A model generated the notes under the pieces. That model saw only the letters and a list, made by a program, of their open reading frames with translations. It was not told the origin of the DNA and searched no databases. 64,000 bases of DNA from Magnetovibrio blakemorei (GTDB taxonomy: Bacteria > Pseudomonadota > Alphaproteobacteria > Rhodospirillales > Magnetovibrionaceae), in contig NZ_MCGG01000036.1 in NCBI RefSeq assembly GCF_001746755.1, positions 1 through 64,000 of the forward strand. The letters are read 5' to 3'. Position numbers and translations under genes: made by a program. Positions 18,467-27,784 of this stretch are shown one piece after another (position 1 is the first letter of the stretch; every line of letters starts with the position of its first letter).

Positions 18467-18506
18467 TTAAAGCAATGAGTGTGGAGAAAAGAAACAGCCG
18501 CTTGGC

Positions 18507-18818
18507 TTATTTCTTTTTGCCTTTGGCAGAACCGTCAACCACGCCGAGGATGTCGCTCTCTTTCATGATGAGCAGGTCTTCGCCGTCGATTTTGACTTCG
18601 GTGCCGCCCCATTTGCCGAACAGAACGCAGTCGCCGGCTTTGACTTCCATGGGCACGATGGTGCCGTCGTCGCGGCGTGCGCCGGTGCCGACAGCAACGA
18701 TGATGCCTTCAGAAGGCTTTTCCTGTGCGGTTTCGGGGATGATGATGCCGCCGGCGGTTTTCGCTTCTGATGTGAGACGACGAACCAGCACGCGGTCGTG
18801 AAGTGGCCTGAACTTCAT
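18507..18818 (-). CDS. groES: Co-chaperonin GroES (10 kDa)
   Basis: A 103-residue co-chaperonin starting [15 protein letters not shown]. The mobile loop ([19 protein letters not shown]) and the core [19 protein letters not shown] are clear. It caps the GroEL ring. The ATG at 18818 has GGAGG at ideal spacing; the longer open frame upstream would run through the leader. The last residues (GSAKGKKK) form a short basic extension beyond the usual end. Confidence 0.97.
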   Translation of the reverse strand: MKFRPLHDRVLVRRLTSEAKTAGGIIIPETAQEKPSEGIIVAVGTGARRDDGTIVPMEVKAGDCVLFGKWGGTEVKIDGEDLLIMKESDILGVVDGSAKGKKK

Positions 18819-18878
18819 TTCTGAATCCTCCAGAAATTCTTGAGAAATTGAATGTTGCGGGTTAAGCAAGCGCCGTTG

Positions 18879-18905
18879 TTAGCACTCCCCCCAACTGAGT
18901 GCCAA
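18879..18905 (-). promoter_or_regulatory. CIRCE element (HrcA operator)
   Basis: TTAGCACTC-N9-GAGTGCCAA matches the CIRCE consensus TTAGCACTC-N9-GAGTGCTAA with one mismatch. It lies between the groES promoter and start codon, the usual place for HrcA repression released by heat shock. Confidence 0.95.
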
Positions 18906-18907
18906 GG

Positions 18908-18936
18908 ATTTAAGGGGGCTAGGGGGGGTCTGTCAA
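18908..18936 (-). promoter_or_regulatory. groESL sigma-70 promoter
   Basis: On the minus strand a perfect -35 TTGACA and a -10 TTAAAT are separated by 17 bases, directly upstream of CIRCE. The start point would fall at the edge of the operator. A C-rich spacer fills the gap. Confidence 0.82.
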
Positions 18937-18999
18937 CTGTGGCGCAGATAAATATTTATGAAATTTCAGAGAAAGCGGGGTTTCGCGGCGTTTGGCGAC

Positions 19000-20706
19000 T
19001 TAAAAACCAGACGCTTCCCACATCACCAACACCTTGCCACGATACGGTTGCCGGGCAATCGGCAGGGGGCTGGATGGAATTTCGTTCTCACTTAGGGTGG
19101 CGACGACGACGCCACCTGGGTTGGCTTGGGCCCAGGTGCGGCCCTCTTCCATCGTTTCCAGGCTCACGACCGGCTGCGTGAGGCGGCCCAGAAATTGAAA
19201 TTCGCCGTGATATTTGCCGACGTAGGCCACGTTGCGACCCTGGTCTTGCCAAACCTTAATGCGTTGGGCGGCGGGTTCTAAGTCATAGGCCTTGGAAAAT
19301 GCCGGAGCGGCTGTCAGATGCAGCATGACAATGAGGGCCGCGGTGAGAGACGTGATCAGGCGCACTTCGGCCTCAGTCCCCGAGGTTTTAAAAGCCGCGC
19401 TGATGAAAGCCAAAAGGATAATCGGAACCAGCCACAAAGGCTCGGCGGCGTCAGCCCAATCGGGCACCGGTTTGCCCAGCAACGGCACAATCTGCTCCGC
19501 CGCCACCAGGCCTGTCAGCAAAATCAGCCCCAGAACCCCCAGCGCCATCACCGGCACGCGGTGGCCTCGGCTGGGCGTTTGAATGGGGGCGTTTTTGGGG
19601 CTGAGAAGATAGGCGGCGAACAAAGCCAACGCCGGGAAAATGGGCAACAGGTAGTGGGGCTGTTTGCCGCTGATGGCGGAAAAAATGAGGAATGAGGCCC
19701 CGGACCAGATCAGCAAAATCCGCATCCCGCCATTGGTCCATACCCTGCCGGCCCAAAACTCGCGCAGCCCGGTTTGATGCCCTTCAATCGAACGTCCGCC
19801 TTGCCACAGCCTTGGCCACACGGTCCATGGCAACACCATCAAGGGCACCACCAAGGCAAACCAGTAAAAAGGCCTGCGGTGGGCAAACGATTTGACCATA
19901 CGGTCCGCGCTTTGCTTGATGAATATGGCGTTGCGGTATTCTTCGCCGCCGATCCAGGCCGCTGGAATGGCCCAGGCCAGGGTGATGGCGACCCCCAACA
20001 GAACCGATGCCAGAACGCCGCCGTACCATTTGCCCCAGCTGGGTTTCATCAGGGCATGCGTTTGCCGTTCGATGAAAACCGGTCCCCAAAGTGGGGCTGC
20101 CAGCGCCAAGGGCAGGGTGTGCACCAAAATCGCCGGACCTTTGGCCAGACCGCCGATGCCGATGCCGACGCCTGCCAAGAGGACACCTGCCCAAAAGCCG
20201 TTGCCAGTCGCAAAACCCGTCCAGGCCTTGACGGTGCCCAAAATCGCCACCAGAGCGGCAAACGTGACGATCAAGTCGAACATGGTCATGGTCGAAAAAA
20301 TCGTCCAATACAGTCCGCTCAGCAACATCAGCGGAGCCATGGCGGCGCGCTTGGCGCGGAGGGTCTCAGAGGTCTCGGGCCACAGCGCATGGGCCAACTT
20401 GGCGGTGAGCGCTAGCGTTGCCAAGCCAAACAGCGGGGCCACCAAGCGTGCCCAGGTTTCAGAAACGCCAAACACCGCCCAGCCTATATTCATCAACCAA
20501 AAATAAAATGGCGGTTTGTGGCTATAAAGTTCACCGTTCAGCGTCGGCACCCAAAAATTGCCGCTTTGCCACATTTCCCAGGCGACGGTGATGTAGCGGG
20601 TTTCATCAATGGGCAGCAAGGGCCGCCAAAGGATGGCAGCCGCAACCAGGGCTCCCCAAATCAGGACCGTCAGCAGGGCGTCGAACTTTGGGGCGAAGGG
20701 TTTCAA
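19000..20706 (-). CDS. ArnT/PMT-family lipid-linked glycosyltransferase
   Basis: A 568-residue membrane protein with about eleven to twelve helices and the family motif PIDETRYITVAWEMW in the first periplasmic loop, followed by YSHKPPFYFWLMN. Members (ArnT, PMT, GT83-like) transfer a sugar from undecaprenyl- or dolichyl-phosphate to lipid A or protein at the periplasmic face. The gene overlaps the end of the VTT-family gene in a TTGA, so TTG is the only convenient start. Together with the upstream GT2 synthase it forms a likely make-and-transfer pair. Whether the acceptor is lipid A, another lipid or a protein is open. Confidence 0.82.
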   Translation of the reverse strand: MKPFAPKFDALLTVLIWGALVAAAILWRPLLPIDETRYITVAWEMWQSGNFWVPTLNGELYSHKPPFYFWLMNIGWAVFGVSETWARLVAPLFGLATLALTAKLAHALWPETSETLRAKRAAMAPLMLLSGLYWTIFSTMTMFDLIVTFAALVAILGTVKAWTGFATGNGFWAGVLLAGVGIGIGGLAKGPAILVHTLPLALAAPLWGPVFIERQTHALMKPSWGKWYGGVLASVLLGVAITLAWAIPAAWIGGEEYRNAIFIKQSADRMVKSFAHRRPFYWFALVVPLMVLPWTVWPRLWQGGRSIEGHQTGLREFWAGRVWTNGGMRILLIWSGASFLIFSAISGKQPHYLLPIFPALALFAAYLLSPKNAPIQTPSRGHRVPVMALGVLGLILLTGLVAAEQIVPLLGKPVPDWADAAEPLWLVPIILLAFISAAFKTSGTEAEVRLITSLTAALIVMLHLTAAPAFSKAYDLEPAAQRIKVWQDQGRNVAYVGKYHGEFQFLGRLTQPVVSLETMEEGRTWAQANPGGVVVATLSENEIPSSPLPIARQPYRGKVLVMWEASGF

Positions 20707-21443
20707 GGTGCACTCGTCTTTTGGGGGTTGGGATTGAGCGGTTCGTCGTCGGCGCCCAGCTCTTCATCAATGTGCGTGTCCAGCGATTTGCCATGGCGAA
20801 AGTGGCGGTAAAGATACACCCCCAAAAGGCCTGAGGCGACAAACAAAACAACGCTTAAACTGATGCGCAACGCCGGGTCGACGGACACACCACTGCCCAG
20901 CAGGGCAAAAATCAGGGTTTGCGGAAAATAGCCCAAGGCCGAGCCGTTAAAATACGGGACCGCGCGGACGCTGGACACGCCCGCCGCCAAATTCGTCGCG
21001 ACGTTGCTGCCGATGGGCAACATGCGGACCAGCAAGGTCATGGAAAAGGTGTGATCGTGCAAAAAATCGTCAAGGCTGCGCACGCGGGTGGAAAATTTCT
21101 TTTGCAACGGCGCACGGGCGAGCAGGCGGGCATAATAAAAGGAGCCGATGCAGCCAAGCACCGTACCCAGAAGCGCCAACCCGGTGCCAAGCGTCAAGCC
21201 AAAGGCGTATCCGGCCAGTCCGCTGACCACTTGACGCGGCAGCCCGACCCCGGTGGCCAGCGCGGCCAGGCCGATGAACAGCACCTCACCCGCGATCCCT
21301 TGGCCCTTAATGTGGCTGTCGATCCAGTCGTTGGTCAGCACGTTGCCCAAGTCGTAGGTTTGCCATACATAAAGCGCCGCCACCAACGTCGCCATTACGG
21401 CGACGCCCCGCAAGATCAGGCTGGGATTCAGGCTTTTGCTCAT
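20703..21443 (-). CDS. TVP38/TMEM64 (VTT/DedA-like) membrane protein
   Basis: A 246-residue protein with five to six hydrophobic helices and the VTT-domain segments ALATGVGLPRQVVSGLAGYA and RMLPIGSNVATNLAAGVSSV, which include the conserved Gly, Arg and Asn positions of the fold. VTT/DedA proteins are implicated in flipping undecaprenyl phosphate and other lipids. Lying between a GT2 polyprenyl-phosphate sugar synthase and an ArnT-like transferase, it could recycle or flip the lipid carrier; that role is inferred. The charged C-terminal tail after the last helix is cytoplasmic in the usual topology. Confidence 0.83.
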   Translation of the reverse strand: MSKSLNPSLILRGVAVMATLVAALYVWQTYDLGNVLTNDWIDSHIKGQGIAGEVLFIGLAALATGVGLPRQVVSGLAGYAFGLTLGTGLALLGTVLGCIGSFYYARLLARAPLQKKFSTRVRSLDDFLHDHTFSMTLLVRMLPIGSNVATNLAAGVSSVRAVPYFNGSALGYFPQTLIFALLGSGVSVDPALRISLSVVLFVASGLLGVYLYRHFRHGKSLDTHIDEELGADDEPLNPNPQKTSAP

Positions 21444-21466
21444 GGTGTGCCTATTCTCAAACGGTA

Positions 21467-22231
21467 TTACTCAGGACGTGCTTCACGCACCAAACTGACC
21501 TTGGGTTTTGATCCCCGTGCCGTCAACCACATGACCCCCAAAACATCGCGCACGGCGACCGACAAACGATCCCACATGCCGTATTTGGAGGTGCCGCGTT
21601 CACGGTGGCGGTGATTGACTTCGACCGACACCACTTCGCCGCCTCTGCGGATCATGAGGGCGGGCAGATAACGGTGCATGTGGTCAAACCGGGGCATGTC
21701 GAGAAACGCGGTGCGGGTGAAAACTTTGAGGCCGCAGCCGGTATCAGGGGTGTTGTCGCCCAGCAGCTTTTGCCGCACGCCGTTGGCCAACTTGGACTGA
21801 AAGCGCTTCCACGCTGTGTCTTTGCGTTTTGCCCGCCAGCCCGCGACCAGCAACAGGTCCGCATCGGGGGCTTGCTTGAGCCGGGTGAACAATGCGGGGA
21901 TGTCGGCGGGGTTGTTTTGTCCGTCGCCATCCAAAGTCGCGATGAAGGTTGCGCGGGCGTGCTTTACCCCCGTCGCCACGGCGGCGCTTTGCCCGCAGGC
22001 TGTGGCGTGCTTGTAAATGCTGAGGCGCGGTTGTTCGGCTGCTAAGATATTCAATTGCTCGGCGGTATCGTCGGTGGATCCGTCATTGACGTAGACGATT
22101 TCATAATGGGCCACGCCGTTCAGCGCGGCGGAAATTTCTTCGATCAAGGGGCGGATGTTTTCGCTTTCGTTGTGCACGGGCACGACAACGGCGATTTCAT
22201 AGATGGGGGCGGTTTTGGTGTGATCTGTCAT
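21467..22231 (-). CDS. GT2 family polyprenyl-phosphate glycosyltransferase
   Basis: A 254-residue GT-A fold enzyme of the dolichyl-phosphate mannose synthase/ArnC type. It shows VVPVHNESENIRPLIEEI at the start, YVNDGSTDDT, then LDGDGQNNPADIP (metal-binding DGD-like motif) and the acceptor-side RHRERGTSKYG. There is no C-terminal pair of membrane helices, so it would be cytosolic or peripheral. It should load a sugar on undecaprenyl phosphate for the ArnT-like enzyme made two genes later. It is the first gene of the three-gene operon. Confidence 0.85.
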   Translation of the reverse strand: MTDHTKTAPIYEIAVVVPVHNESENIRPLIEEISAALNGVAHYEIVYVNDGSTDDTAEQLNILAAEQPRLSIYKHATACGQSAAVATGVKHARATFIATLDGDGQNNPADIPALFTRLKQAPDADLLLVAGWRAKRKDTAWKRFQSKLANGVRQKLLGDNTPDTGCGLKVFTRTAFLDMPRFDHMHRYLPALMIRRGGEVVSVEVNHRHRERGTSKYGMWDRLSVAVRDVLGVMWLTARGSKPKVSLVREARPE

Positions 22232-22413
22232 GGCGGTCCGAAAATGTCCCCAAGCTTAGAATATCAGCACGAATGCATGGCGCGTCCTGCTTTTACACGC
22301 TCTCACGCCGTCTTGCCAGTGTTGAGGGCTTGGTTTTTGCGAAAAAGACTTTAATTGCATACACTGGGGGCATTTCTTTCTTGGAGTTTTTTCAGTTCGA
22401 GGTATCATCGAAA

Positions 22414-22436
22414 AGTGTTACAAAAAAGAATACACT
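22414..22436. promoter_or_regulatory. Inverted repeat AGTGT-N13-ACACT before the GGDEF gene
   Basis: Within the 226-base gap before the GGDEF gene, AAAGTGTTAC is followed by ACACT in inverted orientation, 22 bases before the start codon. The same AAAGTGTTAC word with an inverted ACACT occurs at 46484-46507 before glgB. Operator function is speculative. Confidence 0.3.
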
Positions 22437-22457
22437 CCAAACAGGAACACGAATATC

Positions 22458-23507
22458 TTGCACGACTCCTTTGATCAAGCCCTGGCCTATGCGCGAAATG
22501 CGATGGAGCTGATGGTCCACAATGGCGTTCCGACGACACCGAATAATTTTTTGGTTTGGTACACGCATGTTTCTGGACGCGAGCCGGATTTGACGCGCAT
22601 GATCGCCATTCTCAAGGACAATAAACAAGAGTTTTCCGAAGCCGTTTGTTCAGATTTGTACGTGAAGTTTTTCACCACCGAAATCGAAGATCTAACCTTG
22701 CAGGAAACGACGGCGCGCATTGAAGGCGAATTGCAGCGCATTCTGGGCTATGTCGGCGATGCGGGTCTGGGCGCTGCTGATTACGGCAAAACCCTGGAAT
22801 CCGCCGAAGATGATATTTTGGGGGCGAAGGATGTCGACGGCCTGAAATATGCCGTGACCAAATTGCTTGCCGATACCCGCAAAATGGAAGAAATCAACGA
22901 AGCTCTGGAAAGCCAGCTGGCCACATCAACCGATGAAATCGGCCAGTTGCGCGACGATTTGGAAGATATGCGCCGTGAGGCTCTAACGGATGCTTTAACC
23001 GGCATCGCCAATCGCAAATTGTTTGATATGGAGCTGCGCCGTCAAGCCCGCGATGCCATGGAAGCAGGTGAAGGCTTAAGCCTTTTGATGCTCGATATCG
23101 ATCACTTTAAGAAATTCAACGACACCTACGGCCACCAAACGGGCGATGAAGTGCTGAAATTGATGGCTGTGACCATGACCAAAGCGGTTAAGGGCGTTGA
23201 TATTCCGGCTCGCTACGGCGGTGAAGAATTTGCGGTGATTTTGCCCGCGACCGATCTTTCCGGCGCGATCCATGTGGCGGAAAACATTCGTGAGCGGATT
23301 TCGACCAAAAAATTGGTTAACCGAGCAACCAATCAAGATCTCGGCCGGATTACAGTTTCGATTGGGGCGTCATCGTTCAACTTTGGCGAACCGCTATCGG
23401 ATTTTATCAAGCGTGCGGACCAGGCTTTATATAAAGCCAAAGGCAACGGCCGCAATTGTGTGGTCAGCCAAGAAACTTTGGTCAGTGAAGCGCTGAGTTT
23501 CGACTAG
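22458..23507 (+). CDS. Diguanylate cyclase (GGDEF protein)
   Basis: A 349-residue soluble protein. About 170 N-terminal residues are helical with coiled-coil character towards the end (ESQLATSTDEIGQLRDDLED), followed by a GGDEF domain with MLDIDHFKKFNDTYGHQTGD and the active GGEEF at residues 254-258, so it should make cyclic di-GMP from GTP. The product-inhibition I-site RxxD is KGVD at 245-248, with Arg replaced by Lys, so feedback may be weakened. The N-terminal region shows no domain I can name and may be a sensor or dimerisation module. The start is TTG at 22458 with AGGA upstream. It is monocistronic. Confidence 0.87.
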   Translation: MHDSFDQALAYARNAMELMVHNGVPTTPNNFLVWYTHVSGREPDLTRMIAILKDNKQEFSEAVCSDLYVKFFTTEIEDLTLQETTARIEGELQRILGYVGDAGLGAADYGKTLESAEDDILGAKDVDGLKYAVTKLLADTRKMEEINEALESQLATSTDEIGQLRDDLEDMRREALTDALTGIANRKLFDMELRRQARDAMEAGEGLSLLMLDIDHFKKFNDTYGHQTGDEVLKLMAVTMTKAVKGVDIPARYGGEEFAVILPATDLSGAIHVAENIRERISTKKLVNRATNQDLGRITVSIGASSFNFGEPLSDFIKRADQALYKAKGNGRNCVVSQETLVSEALSFD

Positions 23508-23632
23508 GGCCTAATCTTAGGTTTCGACGGCCCTAGACTCTTACATAAGTCGGTGGAGCTGATCGTCCTTTTGTTTCAAGGACGTGACCCACGTGCACGC
23601 GGCGTTTCCCGGACGCCAGGGGGGGGCTATCC

Positions 23633-25408
23633 ATGTTGCGCCCGTTGTATTCATCCTCTCGGCTGTTTCAGGCCGCCCGACAGTATTTTCGCAATGATCA
23701 ACTGATGTTGGCGATGCTGTCGGTGATCATTGGCATTGTGACGGGGGCGCTGGTGATTGCCTTTCGCGAAGGCATTTTGTTTTTTCAGGCGACTTTTTAC
23801 GGCGCGATCGGGGAACGGTTATACGATGTCGCCGCCGGGCTCCCCTGGTGGCACCTGTTGGCGGTCCCCACGTTGGGGGGCTTGGTGGTTGGCGTTTTGA
23901 TCCATTACGGTCTCCGGGACCAGCGCCCTCATGGTGTTGCGGACGTGATTGAAGCCAGTGCGTTAAAGGGTGGGCGGATGTCGTTGACGACGGGTCTGCG
24001 CGCGGCTTTTATCAATGCGTTGTCCATCGGCTGTGGGGCGTCGGTGGGGCGGGAAGGCCCTGCGGTGCATTTGGGCGCGTCATTTGCCGGGTGGGTTGCC
24101 AAACAACTGGACTTGAGCCGGTCTCTTTCGCGCACGCTTTTGGGGTGCGGCGTGGCGGCGGCGGTGGCGGGGTCGTTCAACGCCCCGATTGCAGGCGCGC
24201 TGTTCGCCAATGAAGTGGTGATCGGGCATTATGCCCTGAAGGCTTTTGCCCCGGTGGTGATTGCGTCCGTGACCGGAACGGTGGTGTCGAGGGCCTATTA
24301 TGGGGACTATCCGGCTTTTGTGCTCCCCCCCCACGAGATCTTGTCGTATTTCGAATTTCCCGCCTTCATCCTTTTGGGTGTGCTGGCGGGGTTGACGGCA
24401 AGTTTGTTGTTGAGAACCATTTTCACGGCCCAGGATTTGTCCAAAACTTTGCCCGTTCCCCCGTGGGGGCTTCCGGCCATCGGTGGCTTTATGATCGGGG
24501 TGATGGCCTTGGTTCTACCCCAAGTGCTGGGTGTCGGTTACGGCATCACCGATGATGCGCTTGGCGACAGCCTTGCGCTGGGGCTGTTGGTGGCGGTTCT
24601 GGTGGGCAAAATCATCGCCACGGGCATAAGTCTTGGTTTCGGTTTTGGGGGCGGAATCTTTTCGCCCTCCTTGGTGGTCGGTGCCATGTTGGGCGGTGCA
24701 TTTGGCATTGTCGTGACCTCGTTCATGCCGGAACTGAACACCGGCACAGGCGGTTACACCTTGATTGGGATGGGGGCTGTGGCCGCCGCCACGTTGGGGG
24801 CGCCGATCTCCACCACCTTGATTGTGTTTGAAATGACCGGCGACTACGCGCTGACCATGGGGCTGTTGCTGGCGGTTGTCATTTCCACCGCCATCACCCG
24901 AAACGTTTCCAAAACCAGTTTTTTTGCCCTGCAATTGGAACGCCGGGGCTTGGATTTGAAGGGCGGTTTTGAAAGTGGTCTGCTGCGCGCCAGTCGGGTG
25001 TGTGATGTGATGGAAGAAAACGCCGAATTGCTCAATCGCAATCTGCCGTTGGCGTCTTTGCGGGTGTGTTTGCAAGAATCATCGACGGGAGAATTGTTTG
25101 TGGTCGATGATCATGGGGGGCTGGTGGGCACCGTCACCTTGGCGGATTTGACGGAAGCCGCGTTTGATTCGGAATTGGATTTCCTGGTTAATGCCGCCGA
25201 CGTGATGCGGCGCAATCCGCCCATGCTGTTGTGCAATGATCACTTGGAAACGGCTTTGTTGACCATGCGCGATTCGGGAGAAAGTCTGATTGCGGTGGTG
25301 GACAACTCTGAAAATTGTAAATTTCTGGGTGTCATTGAAGAAAAGCACGTCATGGCGGCTTATAATCGCGCGCTTTTGCTCAGTCGCTACGAAGAACGCG
25401 ACGTTTAA
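23633..25408 (+). CDS. ClC-type chloride channel/transporter with C-terminal CBS domains
   Basis: A 591-residue ClC protein. Anion-path motifs are visible: HGVADV (100-105, in the GSGIP position), GREGP (139-143, with the gating Glu at 141), and GFGGGIFSPSLVVGAM. The membrane domain runs to about residue 430 and a CBS pair fills the rest (VCDVMEENAELLNRNLPL, then VDDHGGLVGTV and VIEEKHVMAAYN). Bacterial relatives exchange Cl- for protons or act as Cl- channels; the gating Glu favours exchange. The next gene follows after 36 bases. No link to the helicase is apparent. Confidence 0.9.
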   Translation: MLRPLYSSSRLFQAARQYFRNDQLMLAMLSVIIGIVTGALVIAFREGILFFQATFYGAIGERLYDVAAGLPWWHLLAVPTLGGLVVGVLIHYGLRDQRPHGVADVIEASALKGGRMSLTTGLRAAFINALSIGCGASVGREGPAVHLGASFAGWVAKQLDLSRSLSRTLLGCGVAAAVAGSFNAPIAGALFANEVVIGHYALKAFAPVVIASVTGTVVSRAYYGDYPAFVLPPHEILSYFEFPAFILLGVLAGLTASLLLRTIFTAQDLSKTLPVPPWGLPAIGGFMIGVMALVLPQVLGVGYGITDDALGDSLALGLLVAVLVGKIIATGISLGFGFGGGIFSPSLVVGAMLGGAFGIVVTSFMPELNTGTGGYTLIGMGAVAAATLGAPISTTLIVFEMTGDYALTMGLLLAVVISTAITRNVSKTSFFALQLERRGLDLKGGFESGLLRASRVCDVMEENAELLNRNLPLASLRVCLQESSTGELFVVDDHGGLVGTVTLADLTEAAFDSELDFLVNAADVMRRNPPMLLCNDHLETALLTMRDSGESLIAVVDNSENCKFLGVIEEKHVMAAYNRALLLSRYEERDV

Positions 25409-25444
25409 CTTTTCGTCGTTGGAGCGCGTGCTATAAACGGGCTT

Positions 25445-27721
25445 ATGAACGATCCATTTGAACTCACAGACCCATCCGAAGACCCTCGCCCCACGACGCC
25501 GGCGGAGCGTCCAGCCGTTTATCTGGATGGTCTGAACGAAAGCCAACGCGAGGCGGTTGAAGCCACCGAAGGCCCGGTGTTGGTTCTGGCGGGTGCAGGC
25601 ACGGGCAAGACCCGCGTGCTGACCACCCGCTTGGCGCACATCTTGTTGCAAGGGCGCGCCCGTCCCGGTGAAATTTTAGCGGTCACTTTCACCAACAAAG
25701 CCGCACGCGAAATGCAAGAGCGGGTCGGCCACATGTTGGGCACGCCGGTCGAAGGCTGGTGGGTGGGCACCTTTCACGCCCTGGCCGCGCGCATATTGCG
25801 CCGTCACGCCGAAGCGGTGGGGCTCAAACCCAACTTTACCATTTTGGATACCGACGATCAGGTGCGCTTGATCAAGCAGATTTTGGCGGCCCGCGACATC
25901 GACACCAAACGCTTTCCGCCGCGCACCTTTTCCGCCGTGATCCAGCGCTGGAAAGACCGCTCCTTGGGGCCCGAAAAAGTCTCCCAAGGGGAAGCGGTCG
26001 AGGCGTTGGACGGCACTGCTATCGACGTTTACAAAGACTACCAAAGTGAGCTGCTGCGGCAAAATGCGGCCGATTTTGGCGATTTGTTGATGCTGTGCGT
26101 GGACTTGTTTCAAAGCCAGCCGGACATTTTGAAATCTTATCAGCGGCGTTTTCGCTATGTTTTGGTGGACGAATACCAAGATACCAACGTGGCGCAATAT
26201 TTATGGCTGCGGTTGCTGGCCCAGGGCCATCAAAACATTTGCTGCGTGGGCGATGACGATCAATCGATCTATTCGTGGCGGGGTGCGGAAGTCGGCAACA
26301 TCTTGCGCTTTGAAAAAGATTTCCCCGGCGCAAAGGTGGTGCGCTTGGAGCGCAATTATCGTTCCACCCCGCACATCTTGGGCGCGGCGTCGGGTCTGAT
26401 CGCCAACAACGAAGGCCGCTTGGGCAAGACTTTGTGGACGGACTTGAACGAAGGCGAAAAGGTGCGCGTGCACGGCGTTTGGGATTCCACGGAAGAAGCG
26501 CGCTGGATCGTTGACGACATGGAAGCCCGTCAAATGCGTGGCGAAAGCCTGGCGACCATGGCGGTTTTGGTACGCACATCAGCACAAACGCGTGAATTTG
26601 AAGAACGTTTGATCACGTTGGGGATCGCTTATCAAGTGATCGGCGGTTTGCGTTTTTATGAGCGCCAAGAAATTCGCGACGCGGTGGCGTACCTGCGTGT
26701 GATCGCGCAACCCGATGACGACTTGGCGTTTCAACGCATCGCCAATGTGCCCAAGCGCGGTCTGGGCGATGCCTCCATGCAGACGGTGCACATGCATGCT
26801 CGCGCACGGGGCATTTCATTGAGCTTGGCCATTCGCGAACTGACCACCACGGATGAATTGAAATCTAGGCCGAAAAAGCTGTTCACCGACTTGCTGAACG
26901 AATTTGATCGCTGGCGGGTTGAGGCCCACGACCATTCCCCCGCAGAGCTGATGGACATTGTGCTCGACGAATCGGGCTACACTGAAATGTGGAAGCTCGA
27001 CAAATCCATTGACGCGCCGGGACGCATCGAAAACCTCAAAGAGCTTGTGGTGGGGCTTAGCGCCTTTGACACCCTGACCAGCTTTTTGGAGCACATTTCC
27101 TTGGTCATGGAAAACGAACAAAATAAGGGCACCGACAAAGTCACCTTGATGACGTTGCATGGCGCGAAGGGGTTGGAGTTCGACACCGTGTACCTGCCCG
27201 GTTGGGAAGAAGGTCTGTTCCCCCATCAGCGCGCCTTGGACGAAACCGGTACCAACGGTTTGGAAGAAGAGCGCCGCCTGGCTTATGTCGGACTGACCCG
27301 GGCGCGCAAATGCGCCACCGTGACGTTTGCCGCCAATCGGCGCATCTACGGCCAGTGGCAATCGTCGCTGCCGTCGCGTTTTGTGGATGAATTGCCCGCC
27401 GGGCACATTGAACGGGCAGGTGAATTGGGCTTGAGCCGGGGCGGTTTTGCCGAAGATCAGGCCGTTTTTGGCAAGGTTTCGGGCAAAGCCTCTGAGGGCT
27501 ATGGAGCAGGCTGGAAACGCGCCCAAAACAGAAAGCCTCAAGATGATTTGGTGTTTGCTCCGGCGCGGGTGTCCTCGGGTGGTCTGGAAGTGGGACAACG
27601 TATTTTTCACCAGAAATTCGGCTATGGCAGCATTCAAGGACTGGACGGCGACAAGCTCGACATCAAGTTCGAAAAGGCCGGAATGAAAAAAGTAATGGTC
27701 AGCTTTGTCGAAAAAGTGTGA
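25445..27721 (+). CDS. UvrD/PcrA/Rep-family ATP-dependent DNA helicase
   Basis: A 758-residue superfamily 1A 3'-5' helicase. It shows the Q-motif LNESQREAVEA, Walker A AGAGTGKT, motif Ia TFTNKAAREM, motif II VDEYQDTNVAQY, motif III GDDDQSIYSWRGA, motif IV VRLERNYRS, and motifs V/VI in TLMTLHGAKGLEFD and RRLAYVGLTRARK. The C-terminus has the PcrA/UvrD Tudor-like piece GQRIFHQKFGYGSIQG that contacts RNA polymerase in UvrD/PcrA. It acts in mismatch or nucleotide-excision repair and in clearing replication conflicts. Length and tail favour UvrD/PcrA over Rep. Confidence 0.92.
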   Translation: MNDPFELTDPSEDPRPTTPAERPAVYLDGLNESQREAVEATEGPVLVLAGAGTGKTRVLTTRLAHILLQGRARPGEILAVTFTNKAAREMQERVGHMLGTPVEGWWVGTFHALAARILRRHAEAVGLKPNFTILDTDDQVRLIKQILAARDIDTKRFPPRTFSAVIQRWKDRSLGPEKVSQGEAVEALDGTAIDVYKDYQSELLRQNAADFGDLLMLCVDLFQSQPDILKSYQRRFRYVLVDEYQDTNVAQYLWLRLLAQGHQNICCVGDDDQSIYSWRGAEVGNILRFEKDFPGAKVVRLERNYRSTPHILGAASGLIANNEGRLGKTLWTDLNEGEKVRVHGVWDSTEEARWIVDDMEARQMRGESLATMAVLVRTSAQTREFEERLITLGIAYQVIGGLRFYERQEIRDAVAYLRVIAQPDDDLAFQRIANVPKRGLGDASMQTVHMHARARGISLSLAIRELTTTDELKSRPKKLFTDLLNEFDRWRVEAHDHSPAELMDIVLDESGYTEMWKLDKSIDAPGRIENLKELVVGLSAFDTLTSFLEHISLVMENEQNKGTDKVTLMTLHGAKGLEFDTVYLPGWEEGLFPHQRALDETGTNGLEEERRLAYVGLTRARKCATVTFAANRRIYGQWQSSLPSRFVDELPAGHIERAGELGLSRGGFAEDQAVFGKVSGKASEGYGAGWKRAQNRKPQDDLVFAPARVSSGGLEVGQRIFHQKFGYGSIQGLDGDKLDIKFEKAGMKKVMVSFVEKV

Positions 27722-27784
27722 GGGGTGCGCGGGGGCATCTTAATTTGCATTGACGCGGACCTCCGCCTCTTCCATACCTGAGCC

